From a virus: a DNA stretch of 50,932 nucleotides. Shown piece after piece: positions 45,475 through 50,932 of this stretch. The DNA lies in IMG/VR virus record IMGVR_UViG_3300042391_000121, positions 1 to 50,932 of that record; one strand, written 5' to 3'. Under the pieces are notes generated by a model. It was not told where the DNA came from, made no database searches, and saw only the letters and a list, made by a program, of their open reading frames with translations. The position numbers were made by a program, and so were the translations under genes. How positions within the stretch are numbered: position 1 is the first letter of the stretch; each line of letters begins with the position of its first letter.

Positions 45475-47516
45475 TATGTAAACAATTTATTTCTTTTATA
45501 TTTATTATGAGAGGTTCCAAACATCCCACCTCTTGATTCTGTAAACAGTACGTTTCCTTTCTTCTTACTAAACATTGCCTTCACTCTATCATCAGATGTT
45601 CCACCAATCTTACCCATAATAGGGTCCATCTTTAATGCTTGTGCAATGGCTAACTCTGCAGCAATGATTCTATCAAAGTTACCTGAATCATTGTATTGTA
45701 TAATCTCTTCAAGCAATACAGGATCAAATATCTTACTCACCCCTAGAACTTCTCTTATAGTATCACCAGCCTCATTTGTTTCTTTGAATATCACAGACTC
45801 CATATACTTCTTTAAGCAGGTGTGAAGATACTCAATTATTTTGTCACTTGAACGATGAATTCCATAATCTCTTTTAACTGTTGTGTTTGGAACAATTTCT
45901 TTAAGCCATTCAGGTTGTTTCTCTAAATAGTGAGCATCCCCTTTGGCCTTCATATATTCTATAAATGATATATCATCATTCTCACACAGTGTTCTTGCAT
46001 TGTAATACTTAATAAGAAGTCTAGCTTGTTCTTCCCAAATCTCTTTCTTATCAGGTCTTGCACAATACGAAGCTACGAACATATCTTGATACTTCTCACC
46101 ACTAATTTCATGCATTCTTTTATATATGAATACAGAACCAAGTGAACTTGAATACACAGACTTACCTTGTCTATAAGGGTCAACTCCTGCTACATACAAT
46201 CCATAAGGAGGGTTTTCTACAGGGAATTCATATATAACTATAGGAGCATCTTTTGTATCACTGTTCTTTAATGGAAAGTTAGATATAGGAAGCTTGTCTG
46301 TAAACTCATGCTCAATACCATTTTCTCCAGAGAACAATGTAACAGGAGTTCCTGTTCTTTCTTGTTGTAACAGTCTGGTTTTCTGTCTCTTAGCTGATTC
46401 AATATCAAAGATGTTTGTATCCTCATTCAAGAAGATATCATCCACCTCCATTGGGTAGTACATCTTCTCCTTCAAATAAGCAATTCTATCTCCAGCCTTT
46501 TTAAGTCTTTCTAGGTTCTTCTCTGTAATCTCTTTAGCTCTTTCCTCATCACCCACTAACATTTCAACGTTATATAAGTCTGATCCAGTAGGCTCATTTA
46601 AGAAAGCTCCTAATGTAGATTTCTCTTTAGCTTCCATTCTATATTTAGCTGGGATGAATAAGCCATGTATACGCTTATCATCTTTTGCATTATTATATGT
46701 AAGGAAATTAAAGTTGTCTACGTCAAACATCAGGGATTTTGCATCCTGAAATTTCTTCATATCACCACCAGTGCCTGTGAGAATTGGAGAACATCCCCAA
46801 CCATAGGGTGTAGTGAAACCTGGTATAGCCGCCTGTAAACCTCTAAGAAAATTTCCTTTACCAATCTCATCTATAATTAATTTACGTGGTTTTGTACCTG
46901 CAATTGCTTCTTCATTATTACCTTCATCAAGGTTACGTATCAGAATGGAAGAGAATGGGATACGTTCACCAGATTTGGTTTTAATACCTAATGTGACCTG
47001 GTTTTTCCAGTTATCCTCAATTCTCTGCCATCTCCAATACTCAGGGATAAAGTTTAATCCTTTATCTATTTTATCCGTAATAAGTTTTATATCTGGTGCA
47101 TTCAAACCAGCAATAATATTCTGGGAGTTCTCATCAAATGTTGCACCCCATGCAATATAGGATGCTTCAAGAACGGATTTAGCAAAACGTCTAATACCTA
47201 GAATAACCAAGCCCTTTTTTTCCTGTTGGGCTCTATCAATTTCGTTTGTTACCAGCCACTCATTATCTCTTAAAAACGGATTAGCATATTTTTGTGCAAT
47301 TCTTCCTCTATCATCTATGACATCCACCTCAGTGTGCCATATATTTAGGTGCCAATATAAAAAGGGGTTGATATACACACCCCCCATCATAGCACCATTT
47401 AAACATAATTCTCTATGGAAATCAAAGAACGGTTTACATTCAGCAGATTCCTTATCAGGAATACGTTTCTGATTTATGAACCAATCTTTGTAATCTATGT
47501 TTTGTAGTTCAATCAT
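45474..47516 (-). CDS. terL: Terminase large subunit (680 aa)
   Basis: ATPase motifs are readable: a Walker A variant GIRRFAKS (107-114) with Ala in place of the last Gly, and Walker B LIIDEIGK (213-220; D216, E217). An SxILTGTGG segment (243-251) fits the coupling motif. The nuclease half shows GVDPYRQG (444-451; D446), CENDD (511-515) and FDRIIA (614-619; D615), a plausible RuvC/RNase H-type metal triad. Length agrees with crAss-like terminases. It packages DNA into the prohead through the portal encoded next, with which it shares one base. The start is an ATG overlapping the previous stop by one base. Confidence -1.
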   Translation of the reverse strand: MIELQNIDYKDWFINQKRIPDKESAECKPFFDFHRELCLNGAMMGGVYINPFLYWHLNIWHTEVDVIDDRGRIAQKYANPFLRDNEWLVTNEIDRAQQEKKGLVILGIRRFAKSVLEASYIAWGATFDENSQNIIAGLNAPDIKLITDKIDKGLNFIPEYWRWQRIEDNWKNQVTLGIKTKSGERIPFSSILIRNLDEGNNEEAIAGTKPRKLIIDEIGKGNFLRGLQAAIPGFTTPYGWGCSPILTGTGGDMKKFQDAKSLMFDVDNFNFLTYNNAKDDKRIHGLFIPAKYRMEAKEKSTLGAFLNEPTGSDLYNVEMLVGDEERAKEITEKNLERLKKAGDRIAYLKEKMYYPMEVDDIFLNEDTNIFDIESAKRQKTRLLQQERTGTPVTLFSGENGIEHEFTDKLPISNFPLKNSDTKDAPIVIYEFPVENPPYGLYVAGVDPYRQGKSVYSSSLGSVFIYKRMHEISGEKYQDMFVASYCARPDKKEIWEEQARLLIKYYNARTLCENDDISFIEYMKAKGDAHYLEKQPEWLKEIVPNTTVKRDYGIHRSSDKIIEYLHTCLKKYMESVIFKETNEAGDTIREVLGVSKIFDPVLLEEIIQYNDSGNFDRIIAAELAIAQALKMDPIMGKIGGTSDDRVKAMFSKKKGNVLFTESRGGMFGTSHNKYKRNKLFT

Positions 47517-47848
47517 TATTTTCTATTTGCTAAAAACTCAGCAGCAGCTCCTGACAACTCACCCTTTCCTCTCACTTCCACCTTAGCTTCTTCCATGTTT
47601 CTTAGCTTATCTACCACTTCTACTAGAGCAAGGTAGTTCTTCATTGTCTCCTGTACAAACTTACCCTGAGCTTCAATACTAGCTATTACCATAGGTAACA
47701 TTCCTCCTTTAGCTGTAGGCTTCCACTCAATTCTATCTTTCAATTCATGTAGTGGGTTTGCATTTACATAAGCTTTCCAGGAAACAAGCTGTGCTTCTGC
47801 CCATTCAAGCTCTGTGTTTATATATGTAGTTTTTTTAATAGTCGCCAT
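47516..47848 (-). CDS. Small protein before the terminase, possible small terminase (110 aa)
   Basis: The sequence is helical and charged (ELEWAEAQLVSWKAYVNANP; ALVEVVDKLRNMEEAKVEVR), ending in a basic GAAAEFLANRK. No HTH is evident. The spot just upstream of terL is where a small terminase is expected, and size and helical content suit one, but sequence alone does not prove it. Its ATG lies 14 nt inside the previous gene. Confidence -1.
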   Translation of the reverse strand: MATIKKTTYINTELEWAEAQLVSWKAYVNANPLHELKDRIEWKPTAKGGMLPMVIASIEAQGKFVQETMKNYLALVEVVDKLRNMEEAKVEVRGKGELSGAAAEFLANRK

Positions 47849-48116
47849 CTTCTTCTTCTTTTAGTATATTATCAAGGTCCATACCTTCTTTTATAATCTT
47901 ATCAATCTCAGACTCATCTGTATGTGGAACGTCCATTTCAATCTCTGTCTTATATTTTTCCAAAGCAAAGACTAATTCTTTGTCTGTCATCCCCCATATA
48001 TCTCCATAATCACTAAGAGCTGTAGCAAGATGCCTTCCTAAATTGTATGTAGGAAAGTCTTTATGTAGTTCTTGTAGTATATAAAGAGCTTTTTCGTAGT
48101 TGTTCTTTTTACTCAT
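47835..48116 (-). CDS. Small acidic protein of unknown function (93 aa)
   Basis: The first half is a helical, basic-aromatic segment (KKNNYEKALYILQELHKDFP) with a TPR-like look, and the C-terminal 35 residues are very acidic (ILKEEEDGDY). It overlaps both neighbours by a few nucleotides, so it is surely part of the operon. No function is recognised. Confidence -1.
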   Translation of the reverse strand: MSKKNNYEKALYILQELHKDFPTYNLGRHLATALSDYGDIWGMTDKELVFALEKYKTEIEMDVPHTDESEIDKIIKEGMDLDNILKEEEDGDY

Positions 48117-48391
48117 ATTAAATCATTCAAGTCTTTATCAGACAGTTTTTGATTCAGAAGCTCACTTATATCCATTCCTTGTATAGGAACATTTTTAAAG
48201 TTTTCTTCAGCTCCTTCCATCATATAGTCTTTTGTAAATGATACAGCCATCCTATCTTGATCACTCTCTTGATTATCATCTGGAGCACCTGTAATATCAA
48301 TATAGTCCACACCTTTATTATAGAGATCTACTAAGATTTCTATAAAATTATCTAGGTGAATCTTCTTAATATGCATTACCTTATTGTCCAT
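48113..48391 (-). CDS. Small acidic protein of unknown function (92 aa)
   Basis: It reads HIKKIHLDNFIEILVDLYNK, then YIDITGAPDDNQESDQDRMA, and a leucine- and aspartate-rich end (MDISELLNQKLSDKDLNDLI). This looks like a small folded protein with an acidic loop. It overlaps the zinc-ribbon gene by 11 nt and the next gene by 4 nt. No family is recognised. Confidence -1.
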   Translation of the reverse strand: MDNKVMHIKKIHLDNFIEILVDLYNKGVDYIDITGAPDDNQESDQDRMAVSFTKDYMMEGAEENFKNVPIQGMDISELLNQKLSDKDLNDLI

Positions 48392-48680
48392 GAACTTCTT
48401 TTTTTAATGCTTCCTCCTCTTCTACATTGGCTATAACAGCTTCCCATTTCTTAAGAGGACAGTCACATGATAAACATTTTGTTTTAGCAATTAACATACA
48501 TCCACAATTTGTGCAATGTACATCAGGTCTGACAGTTTTATGTTTTGTTGATATGAGATCACACTCCTCACATATAGCCATTCTTTCATCACTCACTTGT
48601 TTAATGTAAGTTCTCATATTCTCAGCTGGGAAAAGGTTATTTTTCCAACCCTCATATATCTGGGAGAAGTTAATCTTCAT
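48381..48680 (-). CDS. Zinc-ribbon protein (99 aa)
   Basis: Residues 37-78 contain CEEC, CTNCGC, CLSC and DCPLKKW, giving enough Cys for two zinc sites. The CxxCxC ... CPLxxW arrangement resembles small phage zinc-ribbon proteins of the DUF6171 type, though I assign this by eye. A helical N-terminus (FSQIYEGWKNNLFP) and an acidic C-terminus flank the ribbon. It might bind DNA, RNA or a transcription component. The gene has the AACTACAT leader directly before its ATG and overlaps the HU-like gene by 11 nt. Confidence -1.
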   Translation of the reverse strand: MKINFSQIYEGWKNNLFPAENMRTYIKQVSDERMAICEECDLISTKHKTVRPDVHCTNCGCMLIAKTKCLSCDCPLKKWEAVIANVEEEEALKKEVHGQ

Positions 48681-49023
48681 ATGTAGTTCTTGGTTTAAGT
48701 TGGTTTATCTGCACTATTGTCTTTTCTAATGTGACAATAGAAGACTTTCTCTTTTGCTCAGACGTATTAACATCATTAATAATACGTTCCATAGCTAGCT
48801 TTTTAGCATTTAGCTTCTCCACCTTCTTTCCTGCCTTCTTCCTGTTAAAGAAGAGCTTTCCAAATCCAGAAATTTCTATGCTGTCATTTAAGTCCATTGC
48901 CTCATTGGCTGATTGGAACTGATGATTGACCACTGTCTCAATTGTCTTCTCTGAAACCATCATCTTAACAGCTAGTGTCCTGACTAGATAATCCTTCACT
49001 GACATTGAGATTGGCTTATCCAT
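48670..49023 (-). CDS. HU/IHF-family DNA-binding protein (117 aa)
   Basis: Residues 8-40 follow the HU helical start (VKDYLVRTLAVKMMVSEKTI). The core motif ISGFGKLFFNRKKAGKK (about 47-63) matches the GFGxF segment and the base of the DNA-binding arm in HU and IHF. The arm itself is short, and a charged helical C-terminus of about 50 residues replaces the usual end. crAss-like phages encode IHF-like proteins in the structural block. Likely roles are DNA bending at the origin, at promoters or during packaging. It overlaps the winged-helix gene by 8 nt. Confidence -1.
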   Translation of the reverse strand: MDKPISMSVKDYLVRTLAVKMMVSEKTIETVVNHQFQSANEAMDLNDSIEISGFGKLFFNRKKAGKKVEKLNAKKLAMERIINDVNTSEQKRKSSIVTLEKTIVQINQLKPRTTYED

Positions 49024-49378
49024 GACTTACAGTTATTTGTAAGACAATGTCTTTCTCAAAGTCTAGGATGATGACTGGGTTGACCTTCACCTTGGTACCG
49101 TCCTTGACAAATACACCAATACGTTTAAGTTTGGAGATGATGTTGTTGATGGTTGGGGGCGAGCTTTTGTACTTCTCACAGAACTCTTGACGAACATTGG
49201 CATAGGAGATGTTACCTTTGATGGCTGTGAAAGCAATCAATTGCACCTCACGTTCTGTCAATCCAAGACCATTCACAGCTGACAGTATATTGTAATACTT
49301 CTCAGCCACAGCGTAGGAATCCCCCACTGGTCTCTTCATTTTCTGAACAATTAGCTTCTTGTTGTTTGTTGGTTCCAT
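49016..49378 (-). CDS. Winged-helix-type DNA-binding protein, first gene of the late block (120 aa)
   Basis: Residues 30-100 suit a winged helix: LGLTEREVQLIAFTAIKG, then ISYANVRQEFCEKY, SSPPTINNIISKLKRIGVFV (a likely recognition helix) and KVKVNP (wing). No other domain is visible. Lying first behind the promoter at 49392-49422, it could regulate the block or repress its own promoter. With about 8 nt between the predicted transcription start and the ATG, its mRNA may be nearly leaderless. Confidence -1.
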   Translation of the reverse strand: MEPTNNKKLIVQKMKRPVGDSYAVAEKYYNILSAVNGLGLTEREVQLIAFTAIKGNISYANVRQEFCEKYKSSPPTINNIISKLKRIGVFVKDGTKVKVNPVIILDFEKDIVLQITVSHG

Positions 49379-49391
49379 AATTAGTTAAAGC

Positions 49392-49422
49392 AAAGGTATG
49401 TATATTCCTTTGATTGTCAAAT
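49392..49422 (-). promoter_or_regulatory. Consensus Bacteroidota promoter for the leftward late block
   Basis: On the minus strand: TTTG (49419-49422), 19 nt, TACCTTTG (49392-49399), a perfect match to the Bacteroidota -33/-7 consensus with the preferred spacing. It lies 14 nt before the ATG at 49378. This suggests use of the host housekeeping polymerase for late genes. Confidence -1.
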
Positions 49423-49535
49423 AACTATTTTAGTTATCTGGAATAGGAATGCTATATTATGCACTATTTTTATAATCCATTATATTCTACCAATAAATTG
49501 TAGATAGTGTATTAGCTGATTAGATGTACTTAGGG

Positions 49536-49554
49536 CCCCCCCTAAATCCCCCCC
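49536..49554. repeat. Two C7 tracts separated by TAAAT (G-rich on the minus strand)
   Basis: CCCCCCC (49536-49542), TAAAT, CCCCCCC (49548-49554), preceded by GGG. The minus strand has two G7 runs with a short spacer, which could form a G-quadruplex. In an otherwise AT-rich region this stands out. Confidence -1.
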
Positions 49555-49586
49555 AAAGTTACGAAGACTATTTTGAAACTACCAAA
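49554..49586 (-). promoter_or_regulatory. Second upstream Bacteroidota-type promoter
   Basis: On the minus strand: TTTG (49583-49586), 21 nt, TAACTTTG (49554-49561). Both boxes match the consensus. The start site would fall in the G7 tract, so a transcript from here would begin with a G-rich stretch. It could act in tandem with the promoter at 49392-49422. Confidence -1.
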
Positions 49587-49656
49587 TTTATTTTCACCTA
49601 TTATCAAAACTTGCAAAATATTATAGTTTTGATACAACAGGAGTTTATAATTTTGG

Positions 49657-49668
49657 TGGAACATTCCA
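49657..49668. repeat. Short palindrome TGGAACATTCCA
   Basis: Arms TGGAA and TTCCA with a 2-nt centre. The half-site TGGAAC recurs at 50095-50100 and in the hairpin at 50153-50166, so it may be a protein-binding site used several times in this region. Confidence -1.
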
Positions 49669-49689
49669 TCACTATACACCATAACATAC

Positions 49690-49750
49690 CATAATGTGTT
49701 ATAAAAGCAACATTGTTAAGCTGAGCATATCCCTTATAAGACACATTATG
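49690..49750. repeat. Long imperfect inverted repeat (15/17 bp arms)
   Basis: CATAATGTGTTATAA (49690-49704) pairs with TTATAAGACACATTATG (49734-49750) except for a 2-nt bulge. The 29-nt interior contains AACATTGTT, itself a small palindrome. It is the longest inverted repeat of the region and could be a cruciform or a replication-initiator site. Confidence -1.
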
Positions 49751-49802
49751 TTCACAAACAAAGCTTGTTCACGAATACGTGAACAGAAGGAAAATGTGAA
49801 CA
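49749..49802. repeat. Nested inverted repeats of TGTTCAC
   Basis: Outer arms TGTTCACA (49749-49756) and TGTGAACA (49795-49802) enclose inner arms TGTTCACG (49766-49773) and CGTGAACA (49778-49785) with a 4-nt loop. All arms are perfect. Four copies of the TGTTCAC half-site in 54 nt look like an operator or origin site for a dimeric protein. Confidence -1.
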
Positions 49803-49808
49803 ATATGT

Positions 49809-49856
49809 AAAGCTATAGCTTGACAAAACGTAAGATGGGTAAAGCCATAGCTTGAC
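49809..49856. repeat. Two direct repeats AAAGCYATAGCTTGAC
   Basis: Sixteen-base copies at 49809-49824 and 49841-49856 differ at one base and start 32 nt apart, about three helical turns. The first contains the perfect palindrome AAGCTATAGCTT. Confidence -1.
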
Positions 49857-49857
49857 T

Positions 49858-49954
49858 TTTGGCAGAATATAGACTTGTTATAACTTGCCAAATCAGGAAG
49901 TGAAACACAGCCAAACCTGGAAGTGTGTCACAAATATTTGAAAAACTGTGACAC
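49858..49954. repeat. Two inverted repeats, TTTGGCA/TGCCAAA and GTGTCACA/TGTGACAC
   Basis: Arms 49858-49864 with 49886-49892 (21-nt loop) and 49925-49932 with 49947-49954 (14-nt loop) are perfect. The two hairpin-forming units lie one after the other between the TGTTCAC cluster and the ATGGGnGCA repeats. Confidence -1.
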
Positions 49955-49991
49955 TCTTGTAACATATTTATATAGTTATTTGTTACGAAAA

Positions 49992-50117
49992 ATGGGGGCA
50001 AAGTTTAATTTATGGGTGCAATTTATACTGTAAGTATAAAAATGGGTGCATGAAACATTTGGAAAAATTCATGCAAACATTTAACATGGGGCCATGGAAC
50101 ATTTAACACAGGGGCCA
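49992..50117. repeat. Short direct-repeat cluster (ATGGGnGCA x3; AACATTTAACA...GGGGCCA x2)
   Basis: ATGGGnGCA occurs at 49992, 50012 and 50042. AACATTTAACA followed by GGGGCCA occurs at 50076-50094 and 50098-50117, with a 22-nt period. Repeats of this size spaced near two helical turns resemble iterons. Confidence -1.
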
Positions 50118-50152
50118 CTTAAGCCATTGGTCCTCAGATGATTATACCCAAG

Positions 50153-50280
50153 GTTCCATGTGGAACTATTTTACAAAATTTTTTTCTAGATGTTACAACC
50201 CCCTTATCCATGGGAGGAGAGGCTACTCCACATGGTGACCCCTCCTGTGATTTGAGCGATTGGGGTAGCCCCCAGGGGTC
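50153..50280 (+). promoter_or_regulatory. Structured segment before the rightward gene, possible pseudoknot
   Basis: A small hairpin GTTCCA/TGGAAC (50153-50166) is followed by pairings that interleave: GGCTAC/GTAGCC (50221-50226 with 50265-50270) and GACCCCT/AGGGGTC (50237-50243 with 50274-50280). Competing hairpins CCATG/CATGG plus GGAG/CTCC (50208-50235) and ACCCC/GGGGT (50238-50266) are also possible. This could be a structured leader of the 168-aa gene or a DNA element. No match to the host promoter consensus was found for the plus strand here. Confidence -1.
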
Positions 50281-50334
50281 TCAAAGACACAATTAAACAT
50301 TGGGAACAGAACACAATCTGAACAAAAACACATT

Positions 50335-50841
50335 ATGGCACAGCCACAAACAAAAACAGCAAAGACAGCAGTAGCTAAAAAGCCTGCAATTTTTAACATC
50401 AGAAGAAATGCACCTGAAACTAACGGCACCACAGAGCGTGTGTTGGCAGGCACATTACAAGACTATCTTGTAGATAGCGAAGAATTATCATTGAGTGATA
50501 ATGTTAACTATCCTGTAATGAATGTTAAGACTGACCAAGCTGTCACTCTTAAAATTAATTATGAAGGTACATCTGACTACGGTTTATTGTGGTTCAGTCG
50601 TCCATTGAGTGCAAAGCTTCGTAACAAGTCTATCAAGCTTGCTGATATGTTGAACTATCCAATTCAAGAGCAACCAATCTTCCAAGATATTGATAATACA
50701 ATACCTTTGATTAGTGATGAAACAGGCGAACAAGTCGTTAAGTATATCATTAGTAATCCAGAAGGTGGTTCTCGCGTTAAGGTTAAGATGCCTGTTGCTC
50801 CTGCGAAGAGTAATGTTGCATCAGTATCTGATGTTTGGTAG
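50335..50841 (+). CDS. Rightward small protein of unknown function (168 aa)
   Basis: The only rightward gene in the window. The first 25 residues are basic and Ala/Thr-rich (TKTAKTAVAKKPAIFNIRR), which could contact nucleic acid. The middle has mixed sequence (VTLKINYEGTSDYGLLWFSR) and the end is Pro/Ser/Val-rich, ending VSDVW. An OB-fold-like single-strand binding protein is conceivable from size, basic start and position beside a putative origin, but no motif proves it. It ends in TAG and is followed by a strong terminator. Its leader is the structured segment described above. Confidence -1.
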   Translation: MAQPQTKTAKTAVAKKPAIFNIRRNAPETNGTTERVLAGTLQDYLVDSEELSLSDNVNYPVMNVKTDQAVTLKINYEGTSDYGLLWFSRPLSAKLRNKSIKLADMLNYPIQEQPIFQDIDNTIPLISDETGEQVVKYIISNPEGGSRVKVKMPVAPAKSNVASVSDVW

Positions 50842-50849
50842 TCACTAAT

Positions 50850-50885
50850 ATGAAAGAGAGTGCATTAAATTGTGCTCTCTTTCAT
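50850..50885 (+). terminator. Terminator hairpin of the rightward gene
   Basis: A 15-bp stem (50850-50864 with 50871-50885, two G-T wobbles, 6-nt loop TTAAAT) starts 9 nt after the TAG stop. The following sequence is only partly T-rich (TATTACATA). Stem length and position make it a likely transcription end. Confidence -1.
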
Positions 50886-50932
50886 TATTACATATACAAG
50901 TGGGTGTAGGGGTTAGGGGTTGTGGGAAATAG

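Larger units (their letters stand above)
49379..50334. other. Repeat-rich intergenic region between divergent gene blocks (candidate origin/control region)
   Basis: No convincing gene is seen in these 956 nt. The region holds two promoter-like sequences facing left, paired C7 tracts, at least six inverted repeats, several families of short direct repeats, and a GC-richer segment next to the rightward gene that could fold into a pseudoknot. It lies where leftward and rightward genes diverge. Dense repeats of this type are common at phage replication origins and master control regions. Confidence -1.

Noticed and set aside
49813-50453. Minus-strand open frames of 62 and 76 codons in the intergenic region and opposite the rightward gene
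   Set aside because: They cross inverted repeats or lie antisense to a better gene, have no leader or coupling, and have unconvincing composition.
1-50932. Stop-codon reassignment, as known in some crAss-like phages
   Set aside because: Genes end in TAA, TGA (186-aa and 47-aa genes) and TAG (168-aa gene), and all large frames are intact under the standard bacterial code.

Overview
The window is the late (virion) half of a crAss-like phage (order Crassvirales, podovirus-type) that probably infects a member of the Bacteroidota. The phage call rests on several features: a large terminase, a long portal, an HK97-type major capsid candidate, a 1,550-residue muzzle/tail-stabilisation-type protein, three very large cargo-type proteins, and a giant ORF of at least 3,450 residues carrying the DFDID signature of the crAss-like virion RNA polymerase. 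The host call rests on promoters that match the Bacteroidota -33/-7 consensus (TTTG, 19-21 nt, TAnnTTTG) and on the AT-rich, SD-poor gene starts. Genes end in TAA, TGA and TAG, so the code looks standard.

Layout. Nearly all of the window (49378 down to 1) is one leftward block read from the minus strand. In transcription order it holds: (i) small regulatory and packaging-prelude genes (winged-helix-like protein, HU/IHF-like protein, zinc-ribbon protein, three small unknowns), then terminase, portal, and an SPFH/stomatin-like protein; (ii) after a new promoter, a scaffold-like acidic protein, the major capsid protein, a 168-nt gap with strong RNA hairpins, two structural proteins and a 379-aa virion protein ending at a terminator; (iii) a tail-fibre/adhesin cassette (35.3-29.7 kb) with collagen-like, tail-collar, beta-propeller and Cys-rich proteins, closed by a strong terminator; (iv) after another promoter, a metallophosphoesterase, neck/ring proteins, the muzzle-like protein, two more adhesin-type proteins and the large cargo proteins, ending in the giant RNA polymerase gene that runs off the left edge. 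A 956-nt non-coding region (49379-50334), full of nested inverted and direct repeats, separates this block from a rightward gene at the right edge. It is the obvious candidate for an origin or control region.

How the parts fit. The host-type promoters in front of the structural genes agree with the published picture for phi14:2, where the virion RNA polymerase reads early genes and host RNA polymerase reads later ones. The last four genes of the block appear to be packaged proteins that enter the cell with the DNA: the polymerase with a built-in zincin metalloprotease motif, a helical cargo protein, a glycine-zipper protein with a peptidoglycan-binding-like segment, and a protein with two ADP-ribosyltransferase-like domains.

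Most unusual points: tandem ADP-ribosyltransferase-like domains in a putative virion cargo protein; an eight-residue peptide (GFTYARVA) shared by the capsid protein N-terminus and that same cargo protein; a mix-and-match adhesin system built from a repeated N-terminal anchor, poly-Thr linkers and a recurring Cys module; a 47-aa six-cysteine mini-gene; a structured RNA after the capsid gene; and the repeat-rich intergenic region with a possible pseudoknot. All family assignments are from reading motifs by eye; no database search was run.
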